NCBI RefSeq assembly: GCF_004358105.1
Contig: NZ_SMYL01000008.1
Coordinates: forward strand, 62,001 to 126,000
Reading direction: 5' to 3'
DNA: 64,000 nt
Origin: Sapientia aquatica
Lineage (GTDB): Bacteria; Pseudomonadota; Gammaproteobacteria; Burkholderiales; Burkholderiaceae_D
Shown in pieces: positions 56,722-64,000 of this stretch (position 1 is its first letter; each line of letters begins with the position of its first letter). The notes beneath the pieces were generated by a model. The model had not been told where the DNA came from. It did no database searches and saw only the letters and a program-made list of their open reading frames with translations. Position numbers and translations under genes: made by a program.

Positions 56722-57539
56722 TTTCGTCTTTCTAGGCGATAAGCTCCCGGGCCTATCGACACCAACCCCTCAATTAAACCGTTTAAGGTTTCCGCCATGC
56801 CGATAAATAACACACCATCCGGCGTTAAATTGGCGATGAGTTGGCTAACTACCTTGATCTTTACTTCTTGGTCAAAATAAATCAGTACATTGCGTAAAAA
56901 AATCACATCGAACGGCACCAGTTTGGGCAGCGGCTCAATCAAATTAATTTGAGCAAATTCCGCTTTATCGCGCAACGGTTTATCCACCAATAAGGTACCT
57001 GCGTAAGGCCCCGTTCCGCACAGACAATAGCGCTTTAAATAATCGGCTGGAATATCTTCGGTACGCTCCATCGAATAATGCCCAGCGCGCGCCACTTCCA
57101 GTACCCGCGTACTAATATCGGAACCGCGCACTTCCCAGCGCGGCACACGATGGGTGCGGCTTAACTCCGCCAACGTCATTGCGATGGAATAAACCTCTTC
57201 GCCGGTCGAACAGGCGGCGCTCCATACGCGAAAAATATGACCACGATCTGCTTTGATCGCGATGTCCGAAAGCATCTCGAAATGCTTTGGTTCGCGATAA
57301 AAATAGGTCTCATTCGTGGTCAGCAAATTAATCGCCATTTGCAGCTCGGCCGGATTGCGCCCTGATTTAATCAGTGCAATATAATCCGAGTACGAATCCA
57401 AATTAAAGGCTTGAACCCGCTTAAATAAACGGCTGCAGACCAAAGCCTTCTTGGACGAATTTAGAGAGATTCCTGTTTTTTGGAATAAAAAATCTCGAAC
57501 TGTCGCAAATTCCAGATCGCTGATGCCATTTAATTCCAT
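56718..57539 (-). CDS. cheR: Chemotaxis protein methyltransferase
   Basis: 273 residues with the helical N-terminal domain (about 1-75) and the SAM-binding fold: R-V-W-S-A-A-C-S-T-G-E-E-V-Y-S, a G-S-D-I-S motif, and F-L-R-N-V-L-I-Y-F-D. It methylates receptor glutamates. The receptor in this operon has no obvious C-terminal pentapeptide tether, so it must be methylated without one. Confidence 0.95.
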   Translation of the reverse strand: MELNGISDLEFATVRDFLFQKTGISLNSSKKALVCSRLFKRVQAFNLDSYSDYIALIKSGRNPAELQMAINLLTTNETYFYREPKHFEMLSDIAIKADRGHIFRVWSAACSTGEEVYSIAMTLAELSRTHRVPRWEVRGSDISTRVLEVARAGHYSMERTEDIPADYLKRYCLCGTGPYAGTLLVDKPLRDKAEFAQINLIEPLPKLVPFDVIFLRNVLIYFDQEVKIKVVSQLIANLTPDGVLFIGMAETLNGLIEGLVSIGPGAYRLERRK

Positions 57540-57604
57540 GTCTTTCGCACTTTAAGGATGACATCATTCAAAACCCAAGTCCCAATAATTATCTCCGATA
57601 GTTT

Positions 57605-58126
57605 CTACGCATCGGCTTCGGGCTCAGGCGCCATATTTCTCAATGAGAAGGTACGTTCAGCGTTTAAAATTATTACAAATCCCTCATCCAACTTGCCCAA
57701 CCCTTCGATGAATTCGGCCCGCACCGGTGTTCCAAAACTTGGTGCCGGCTCGATTTTTTCTTCACCAATTTCAATGACAGCAGATACCGCATCGACCATA
57801 ATTCCGATATCAAGCGACTCGCCTTCATCCGAGATTTCTAACACAATCACCGAGGTACGCTTGCTGATTTCTGTGGCGCTGCGTTCAAATAGCAGCGCCA
57901 AATCAATCACCGGAACCACCGCGCCGCGCAGATTAATGACCCCGCGCATATGCGAAGGCATGAGCGGCACGGTCGCCAACTGCACATTGCGCAAAATCTC
58001 TTTGATGGTCGCAATCGCTAAGGCAAAAACTTCCGTGCCGACCGAAAAAGTTAAATACTGCCGCGTCTCGGTGACATCTTCTTCGTCCACTAACGCCGTA
58101 CTGTTACCGTATGTTTGCTTCGCCAT
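57605..58126 (-). CDS. cheW: Chemotaxis coupling protein
   Basis: 173 residues. CheW fold with Y-L-T-F-S-V-G-T-E-V-F-A-L and M-R-G-V-I-N-L-R-G-A-V-V-P-V-I-D-L. It links the receptor to CheA. It lies between the receptor and cheR genes. The C-terminal ~15 residues are acidic. Confidence 0.95.
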   Translation of the reverse strand: MAKQTYGNSTALVDEEDVTETRQYLTFSVGTEVFALAIATIKEILRNVQLATVPLMPSHMRGVINLRGAVVPVIDLALLFERSATEISKRTSVIVLEISDEGESLDIGIMVDAVSAVIEIGEEKIEPAPSFGTPVRAEFIEGLGKLDEGFVIILNAERTFSLRNMAPEPEADA

Positions 58127-58174
58127 AAAAACCGCCCGTTACGTAAAGACTCGCTAACACAAATGAACCCCGTT

Positions 58175-61036
58175 TTAGAAGCGCTTAAATTGCGATTCAT
58201 CCAGCAACGCCGCAGGTTTAGCGCGCGCATTTGCCTGAGTGCTGCTATTGCCCGTGCCGCCACCGATACTTGGCGTAGGTCGGCGAGTTGAGTCAGGTGC
58301 CACGCGAATCGGATCGTTAATATCCAACTTAAAGAAATCCATCAATTGCTGAAGCGCACCGGCTTGACCAGACATTTCCTCTGCAGTCGCGGCGAGTTGC
58401 TCGGACGCGGCGGCGTTTTGCTGGGTGGCTTGATTGAGCTGGCCCATCGCGCTGCTGATATGCGACAAGCCCGTTGTCTGCTCGTCGGACGCAGCGGTAA
58501 TTTCTTGTACCAGATCGGAGGTTTTGCGTATCGATGGAATCATGGCATTCAATAATTTCCCTGCGGTCTCGGACATCTGCACGCTATTGCTGGCCAACTC
58601 ACCGATTTCTTTGGAGGCAATTTGACTACGTTCGGCCAATTTACGTACTTCCGCCGCCACCACCGCAAAGCCTTTACCCGACGCGCCAGCACGGGCCGCT
58701 TCAATTGCGGCATTCAAGGCCAACAAATTGGTTTGGTCGGCAATGTCGTCGATGATGCCAACTTTATTTGCGATTTGCTTCATTGCTTCGGCGGTGCGGG
58801 TTACAGCGTCGCCACCTTCAACCGCTTCAGTAGCCGATTTGGTGGCCATGCTGTCAGTGACTTTGGCGTTCTCGGTATTCTGTGCAACAGAGCTAGCCAA
58901 TTGTTCCACCGAGCTACTGGTGCGCTCTACGCCAGCGGCTTGTTCTGAGGCCGATTGCGACAAACTCTGGGCGGTCGAACTCACTTGCTCAGCTGCCGAA
59001 TTCAGCGAATCCGCCGCGTTACGCACATCGTTAATAATGCTCGCTAATTGATCACTGGTGGTATTGGAATACTCTTTTAATTCGCCAAACAGACCGCTGT
59101 AATTGGCGGTGATGCGCTGGGTCAAATCGCCGCTGGCGATCGACTTTAATACTCGTGCCACTTCGGATAAACCGGATTCACTGGCGTCCATTAAACGATT
59201 CATGCCATTGGCTAACACGCCAAAGAAGCCGGATTTGCCAGTCGGATCAATCCGATTATTAAAGTTACCTTGCACAGCGCCTTCGACAATGCTGGCAATC
59301 TCGCCCTCGACCTGGACTTCCGCCGTGCGGTCATTCCATTCCACTACCGTACCCAAACGCTCACCAGCAGGTGTGGTAATCGGGCTAGCAATCAAGGCCA
59401 TCGTGCGACCACCCACGACAATCTGGGTACGATGTACTCCGCGCAAGCTGCCTAGCATGTTGTGCTGCATCGCTGGATTTTTATGGAAGCGGTCGAAGCT
59501 GCCGCCGATAATGCCGTCGGTGTTGAATTGAGGCAGGTCTTTGCGTATATCGCTCTCCGCTTTTCTCATCATGGCCGAGACCGATTCATTCATGTAGATA
59601 ATTGTGCCTGCAGCATCTGCAATCATTACCGAGGTTGAACATTTATCTAAGGCTTGGCGTATGCGCGAATTGGCTTGCGCGGAACGCTCGGCTTCTAATT
59701 CAAAAGCGCGGTCTTTCCATTCCACCACCGTGCCCAAACGCTCATTTTTATCTGAGAACATCGGAGTGGCGATCAAACCAAAAATCCTTCCACCCACGGT
59801 GATATCAACTTTATGCGGCGCACGCAGTTTTGCCAGCATATTGCGCTGGTGAGAAATATTTTTATGGAAGCGATCAAAGCTACCACCAACGACTTGATCA
59901 GCGCGGAAATCAGGCAAGTCTTTGCGGATATCGGACTCAGCTTCTTTGAGCAAGGTTGCTACCGAGTTATTCATGTAAATAATGTCGCCGTTGGCGTCGG
60001 CAATCATGGCCGAGGTGGAGGTCGCGTCGAGCGCCATTTTGATACGTGCGTTTTCGCTGGCGGCCTTTTCGGCGGCGATTTCTGCCGCACGGTCTTTCCA
60101 CTCGACCACGGTGCCTAAGCGTTCACCTTTTTCGTCAAACATCGGTGTGGCGATCAAACCAAAGAAGCGACCACCAACCGAAATATCTACTTTGTGTGGC
60201 GCACGCAAATGGCTTAACAAATTCTGCTGATGCGCGACGTTAGAATGGAAGCGATCAAAACTACCGCCAACGACTTCACGGGCACGGAATTGCGGCAATT
60301 CTTTACGAATATCTGGCTCCGCCTCGGCGAGCAATTTGCTCACAGATTCATTGGAATAAATAATTTGTCCTGCCACATCGGCAATCATCACTGATGTGGA
60401 CGTGGCATCCAGCGCCATTTTGATGCGCGAATTGACCAAGCTGGCTTGCGCTGCTGCTTTTAACTGATCGCGCACACCATCAATGGCCGCCGTGATGGTG
60501 GCTTTTTTACCGGGTAAGCGCTCTACATCCTGCGAGAAATCGGCTTTGGCATATCGGGTTACGATATCGACCACGTGCATTTTTACGTCGATATGCGATT
60601 TAACCAGGCTATTGATCGCCTCTGCCAATTCAGCGTAAGCACCGGTGAATTTGCTGGTATCAATTTTTTCATCGATCCACCCTTCGTTGTGCTTTTGCGT
60701 CATTACCGCTTGTTGCGCACGCAAGCGCTGAAAATTGTCACCAATCTCGTTAATCGAGCGAGCTAGGGTGGCGCGCATATCGTCGCCTGTGACGTCGCAT
60801 TTAACCGCAAAATTGCCCTGCGCGTAAGCCTTTAGACTAGGCGCCAACTCACTAAAATCGGGCGGCGGGTTCGCGCTAAGCCACGCAATGAGCCCAACAC
60901 CAATGGCAATTAAAATTATCTGCGGCAGGCCAAAACTGGCCGCGCCGTTCATTGAAATAGCTAGGCCCGCAACGACCATAATAATAATTGCGACACTATT
61001 TTTGTCGGATAAGTTAAAACGTTTTGACATCATCAT
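58175..61036 (-). CDS. Chemoreceptor with three tandem near-identical PAS domains
   Basis: 953 residues; three ATG codons in a row at 61036-61028 follow a GGGG site, so the exact start is open and overlaps the cheA stop. Two membrane helices (about 14-30 and 37-55) with almost no periplasmic loop lead to a HAMP-like region (about 65-200). Then come three 127-residue copies (about 202-582) beginning [17 protein letters not shown] and ending [10 protein letters not shown] second HAMP-like segment and the signalling domain (about 680-905, tip [22 protein letters not shown]) follow. Sensing is therefore intracellular; the PAS ligand (flavin, heme, small molecule) is not readable. Confidence 0.93.
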   Translation of the reverse strand: MMMSKRFNLSDKNSVAIIIMVVAGLAISMNGAASFGLPQIILIAIGVGLIAWLSANPPPDFSELAPSLKAYAQGNFAVKCDVTGDDMRATLARSINEIGDNFQRLRAQQAVMTQKHNEGWIDEKIDTSKFTGAYAELAEAINSLVKSHIDVKMHVVDIVTRYAKADFSQDVERLPGKKATITAAIDGVRDQLKAAAQASLVNSRIKMALDATSTSVMIADVAGQIIYSNESVSKLLAEAEPDIRKELPQFRAREVVGGSFDRFHSNVAHQQNLLSHLRAPHKVDISVGGRFFGLIATPMFDEKGERLGTVVEWKDRAAEIAAEKAASENARIKMALDATSTSAMIADANGDIIYMNNSVATLLKEAESDIRKDLPDFRADQVVGGSFDRFHKNISHQRNMLAKLRAPHKVDITVGGRIFGLIATPMFSDKNERLGTVVEWKDRAFELEAERSAQANSRIRQALDKCSTSVMIADAAGTIIYMNESVSAMMRKAESDIRKDLPQFNTDGIIGGSFDRFHKNPAMQHNMLGSLRGVHRTQIVVGGRTMALIASPITTPAGERLGTVVEWNDRTAEVQVEGEIASIVEGAVQGNFNNRIDPTGKSGFFGVLANGMNRLMDASESGLSEVARVLKSIASGDLTQRITANYSGLFGELKEYSNTTSDQLASIINDVRNAADSLNSAAEQVSSTAQSLSQSASEQAAGVERTSSSVEQLASSVAQNTENAKVTDSMATKSATEAVEGGDAVTRTAEAMKQIANKVGIIDDIADQTNLLALNAAIEAARAGASGKGFAVVAAEVRKLAERSQIASKEIGELASNSVQMSETAGKLLNAMIPSIRKTSDLVQEITAASDEQTTGLSHISSAMGQLNQATQQNAAASEQLAATAEEMSGQAGALQQLMDFFKLDINDPIRVAPDSTRRPTPSIGGGTGNSSTQANARAKPAALLDESQFKRF
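59290..60430 (-). repeat. Three direct 381-bp repeats coding PAS domains
   Basis: Each copy codes a 127-residue PAS module of the receptor; the first two are almost identical in protein and visibly similar in DNA, while the third has more changes (D-K-C-S-T-S in place of D-A-T-S-T-S). This indicates recent in-frame duplication and possible copy-number change by recombination. Confidence 0.85.
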
Positions 61037-63309
61037 CCCCGGTTGAAATTACCATGATCAACACCAATTGCTTGCAGATCGCGTAACAGCATTTTTTGTC
61101 GATCGCCTACTTCATCCACTCTATGATGTGTGACCAGTTTTACTAGTGCTGCCACATCTAAAATTAATGCTACTTCACCTGAACCCAACACCGTCGAGCC
61201 GCTGATTCCGTTTAAATGACGGAATAACTTGCCCAGCGGTTTAATCACCGTTTGATATTCGCCATCCAAACGATCAACGATTAATCCTGCTTTTCCCGCG
61301 CCGCTGCGCACTACAACAATGCGGCGCTTGGCGGGTGCTTTGCCTTGGCAGACAAACACCGAACGCAGATCTAATAAAGGCAGGACTTCGCCGCGCAATT
61401 TAATAAATCCGGCTGAATTTTGATTGAGGTTAAGTTCGCTCGGATTAGCGTCTATGCATTCCAGCACCGCGTGCAGCGGGATCACAAACGAGCCATCGCC
61501 GATGCGAACCAAGAAACCATCGATGATGGCTAAGGTCAGCGGCAAGCGAATTTCTATCGTCGTGCCACGCCCTAATTCACTAGAAATTTTGACTGAACCG
61601 CGCAGCGCTTCGATATTTTTACGCACCACATCCATGCCAACACCGCGTCCAGATAGATTGGTGACTTTTTCGGCAGTTGAAAAACCGGGAGCAAAAATTA
61701 ATTCAAACTTTTCTGATTCGGTCAGCACTTGGTTTTCACCGACCAAGCCACGTTCGCGCCCTTTTGCTAACAATTTTTCTCCGTCTAAACCTTTGCCGTC
61801 ATCGCTGACTTGAATGACGATATTGCCCGAATCATGGCGCGCCGAGAGGTTAATTGTGCCGCTGCTGGGCTTACCGGCAGCAACCCGAACATCCGGCATT
61901 TCGATGCCATGATCGAGTGAATTACGGACTAAATGCATGAGCGGGTCGCCAATTTTTTCGACCACCGATTTATCTAATTCGGTGTCAGCACCTTCAATTT
62001 CCAAGGCGACCACTTTACCCAATTCAGTGGACACATCGTGCACGACGCGGCGATAGCGTACAAAGGTTTCACCGATGCGAACCATGCGTAATCCCAAAGC
62101 GCCATCGCGTATTTCTTCCACCAAGCGACTCAGTTGCTGGGTAGTTCCAATCAAACCGGCATCTTTGGCATTGACTGCCTGCAGACTCGCGCTTGCTCCA
62201 CAAATCACCAGCTCACCGACTAGATTGATGAGCTCGTCCAATTTATCCGCTGGCACGCGCACGAATAAGCCACCTTCTTGACGCGCCGCGCCTGAGCCAT
62301 TACGCACCTGCCGATCTAGCGCTGCCTCCACCACTTCGGGGGCGACTTTATTTTGCGCGATTAAAATCTCACCGATTGGTTTGCCCGCGCTGAGTGCGGC
62401 AGTGTCATTGTTTATTTCAACTTGGTAGGCCAAGGCTTGATCTAGCCCTTCGCGCGTTACCGCGCCGCAGGCGACCAAGATGTCGCCCAAGCGTTGCTCT
62501 TGCGGGAGTTCGTTAATGAGCGCGATAAAATCCGAGGCGCGGCGCGTCGGCGCAATAATGCGTACTGCACAATCGTCGGCCACAAATTCAAACGCGCTTT
62601 CGATTGCCGCTTTTGTCGCAGTACTTTTTAGACGAATCTCAAAACCGAGATAGCAGCTTTCTGCCTCAAAATTTTCCCAATCAGGAAAACTCGCATCAAC
62701 CACCGTAATCGAGATAATTTCACCGGCGGATTTTAAATATTCAATCACCGTCAACGGATCAAAACCATTGCGGAAAGTATCGACACCAAAGCGCAGCGAC
62801 AAATGCCAAACCGGCTCTGCGGCGTTACTGCCTTGATTGGAAGTCGGATTGCTGGTTGAAGCGCCATTAGCAGGTGCTGCGCTTGTGGAGTCACGCAGAC
62901 CCAAAAATTGACTTAATTTGTCGGCTAATTCCTGCGCAGCATTATCGGTGTCCGCTAATTGGGCGGGATTATCGGTATGTTGTTCAGCTTGTTGAAGTAG
63001 CGCAGCCATCATGTCGCAACTGGCAAACAGTGCTTCACTTAACGGCCCGTCTATGGTCAAAGTCCCTTTACGAACCCGGTCCAAAACGCTTTCGACTTGA
63101 TGAGTAAATTTGACCACCCGATCTAAACTGAAAATACCGCTCGTACCTTTAATTGTGTGCGCCGATCGAAATAGCGAATGGACGATTTCCTGGTCTTGCG
63201 GATTACTCTGCAAACTTAATAGACCATCTTCTATGCCTTGCAGCATTTCGCGCGCTTCATCAAAAAACAGCAGTAGCGCATCGTCTAACAAGCGGTCATT
63301 TTCAGTCAT
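61033..63309 (-). CDS. cheA: Chemotaxis histidine kinase
   Basis: 758 residues. The Hpt domain carries phospho-His51 in [11 protein letters not shown] central region (about 270-335) has two copies of a [11 protein letters not shown] / [10 protein letters not shown] motif, each followed by an A-L-x-x-Q helix, an insertion absent from Escherichia coli CheA. Dimerisation, ATP-binding ([18 protein letters not shown]) and CheW-like domains follow. It overlaps the STAS gene by ATGA. Confidence 0.96.
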   Translation of the reverse strand: MTENDRLLDDALLLFFDEAREMLQGIEDGLLSLQSNPQDQEIVHSLFRSAHTIKGTSGIFSLDRVVKFTHQVESVLDRVRKGTLTIDGPLSEALFASCDMMAALLQQAEQHTDNPAQLADTDNAAQELADKLSQFLGLRDSTSAAPANGASTSNPTSNQGSNAAEPVWHLSLRFGVDTFRNGFDPLTVIEYLKSAGEIISITVVDASFPDWENFEAESCYLGFEIRLKSTATKAAIESAFEFVADDCAVRIIAPTRRASDFIALINELPQEQRLGDILVACGAVTREGLDQALAYQVEINNDTAALSAGKPIGEILIAQNKVAPEVVEAALDRQVRNGSGAARQEGGLFVRVPADKLDELINLVGELVICGASASLQAVNAKDAGLIGTTQQLSRLVEEIRDGALGLRMVRIGETFVRYRRVVHDVSTELGKVVALEIEGADTELDKSVVEKIGDPLMHLVRNSLDHGIEMPDVRVAAGKPSSGTINLSARHDSGNIVIQVSDDGKGLDGEKLLAKGRERGLVGENQVLTESEKFELIFAPGFSTAEKVTNLSGRGVGMDVVRKNIEALRGSVKISSELGRGTTIEIRLPLTLAIIDGFLVRIGDGSFVIPLHAVLECIDANPSELNLNQNSAGFIKLRGEVLPLLDLRSVFVCQGKAPAKRRIVVVRSGAGKAGLIVDRLDGEYQTVIKPLGKLFRHLNGISGSTVLGSGEVALILDVAALVKLVTHHRVDEVGDRQKMLLRDLQAIGVDHGNFNRG

Positions 63310-63596
63310 GCCAATTCCCCTTGTAGAAAGCGGTTTGCCACACCGTATTTAGCTAAGACTTGTTGAATCTTTTCTGGCGCATGCTGTAATCGAAGCTGGG
63401 CGTTTACTTTTTCCAATGCTTTGGCAAAAGCCAACAGCAATTGCAATCCTGCGCCGTCGATGTCGGTCACTTCGGTCAGATCGAATGTTACTGTTGTAGC
63501 ACCGCACTGACCCAACTCATTACGCAACAGCTCTTGCAGTTCGCCTACGCACTCAATCGTTAAGGAGCCTTCAATTGGGATAATTTTTCCACTCAT
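63306..63596 (-). CDS. STAS-domain protein (anti-sigma-factor-antagonist type)
   Basis: 96 residues with the STAS fold: I-P-I-E-G-S-L-T-I-E-C-V-G-E-L, then T-F-D-L-T-E-V-T-D-I-D-G-A-G-L-Q-L-L-L. The usual phosphorylatable Ser in D-S-x-G is replaced (D-I-D-G-A-G), so regulation by serine phosphorylation is doubtful. It sits between cheY and cheA and probably modulates the pathway by protein contacts. Confidence 0.9.
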   Translation of the reverse strand: MSGKIIPIEGSLTIECVGELQELLRNELGQCGATTVTFDLTEVTDIDGAGLQLLLAFAKALEKVNAQLRLQHAPEKIQQVLAKYGVANRFLQGELA

Positions 63597-63635
63597 TGTT
63601 GCACCAGCTTTCTATCACTTAGAAATTACAGTGGG

Positions 63636-64000
63636 TTACGGCAATATCAGTTTTGATACCGCGTTGAGCATCTGATCTGGATTAAATGGTTTGATGATCC
63701 AAGCCTTTGCTCCCGCCGCTTTTCCCGCCATCTTGACTTCATCGTCCCCTTCCGTCGTCAACATAATGACTGGGGTAAATCTAAAAGCTGCTTGTTTTTT
63801 CAGTTGGGTGACGAACTCAATACCATCCATGTTAGGCATGTTGACGTCGCTGATGATGAGATGGACTTTTTTGCCAGCTAGCTCAGCCAGTTTCTTTAAG
63901 CCATCCACACCATCGGCTGCTTCCACAACGTCATAGCCCGCTGCGGTAAGCGCTAAACTGACCACACGCCTTAATGATGCCGAATCATCCACAACAAAAA
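63636..64000 (-). CDS. cheY: CheY-type response regulator, 5' end off window
   Basis: Single receiver domain entering the window at its D-D-S acidic pair; the first few codons lie beyond 64000. Phospho-Asp in I-I-S-D-V-N-M-P-N-M-D-G, conserved Thr in M-L-T-T-E and Lys in I-I-K-P-F are all present. It is the first visible gene of the operon and the likely diffusible output of CheA. Confidence 0.93.
   Translation of the reverse strand, partial: FVVDDSASLRRVVSLALTAAGYDVVEAADGVDGLKKLAELAGKKVHLIISDVNMPNMDGIEFVTQLKKQAAFRFTPVIMLTTEGDDEVKMAGKAAGAKAWIIKPFNPDQMLNAVSKLILP

Noticed and set aside
1-64000. rRNA or tRNA genes, prophage or insertion-sequence transposase
   Set aside because: No clover-leaf-like conserved tRNA boxes, rRNA signatures or transposase-type proteins were recognised; absence is by eye only.

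Overview
The window looks like a chromosomal stretch of a Gram-negative bacterium, most likely a betaproteobacterium of the order Burkholderiales, perhaps an Oxalobacteraceae-type genus. The reasons are an outer-membrane-rich gene set (TpsA/TpsB, TonB system, porins, NodT-type outer-membrane factor), a Tat-exported HiPIP, an alternative chemotaxis cluster, roughly 50% GC by eye, and the dispersed 'gtcattcccgcgcaggcggg' palindrome. The genus-level guess is inference from gene types only.

Region 1 (1-21 kb, all minus strand) is the centrepiece: a two-partner secretion locus of the Haemophilus HMW1ABC type. In transcription order it holds a TpsB outer-membrane pore, a 5029-residue TpsA exoprotein, a clear HMW1C-like cytoplasmic N-glycosyltransferase (GT41), a sugar-nucleotide epimerase, a DUF5672-type glycosyltransferase and the start of another probable glycosyltransferase. 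The last 1.35 kb-aa of the exoprotein contain about 1250 residues of an N-G-T / N-T-S / N-A-S repeat, an array of roughly 200 or more N-x-S/T sequons. This is the acceptor motif of HMW1C enzymes, so adhesin, exporter and glycosylation machinery appear to be one dedicated system. The shaft before it is built of six ~1 kb tandem units, and the C-terminus has a two-cysteine tail like that which anchors HMW1.

Region 2 (21-24.4 kb) holds regulators: a LuxR-type HTH fused to a domain resembling the FAD-binding part of FAD-linked oxidases, a lone receiver protein and a LysR regulator. Region 3 (24.6-29.4 kb) is a tripartite efflux operon (NodT lipoprotein, FUSC/AaeB-like pump, DUF1656/AaeX-like small protein, HlyD/AaeA-like adaptor). 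Region 4 (29.7-38.9 kb) is mixed housekeeping: DedA-rhodanese fusion, LivJ-type binding protein, BBP2 porin, EAL phosphodiesterase, CpdB lipoprotein, HiPIP, and a winged-helix/membrane protein pair. Region 5 (39.1-43.6 kb) is an ExbD-TonB-receptor-ExbB transport cluster, followed by a secreted phospholipase-D-like protein.

Region 6 (45-51.4 kb) is accessory: a small GIY-YIG gene bracketed by ~60-75 bp inverted repeats, an outer-membrane beta-barrel protein, a chemoreceptor, and a siderophore-interacting (YqjH-like) reductase operon behind a strong promoter overlapped by a TATCTTA-type palindromic operator. Region 7 (52-64 kb, minus strand) is a complete alternative chemotaxis operon: CheY, STAS protein, CheA, a receptor with three tandem near-identical PAS domains, CheW, CheR, CheD, CheB and a large multi-PAS soluble histidine kinase. 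Most genes are packed with 4-bp ATGA overlaps or short gaps, indicating one transcript. The CheY gene runs off the right edge, and the glycosyltransferase runs off the left edge.
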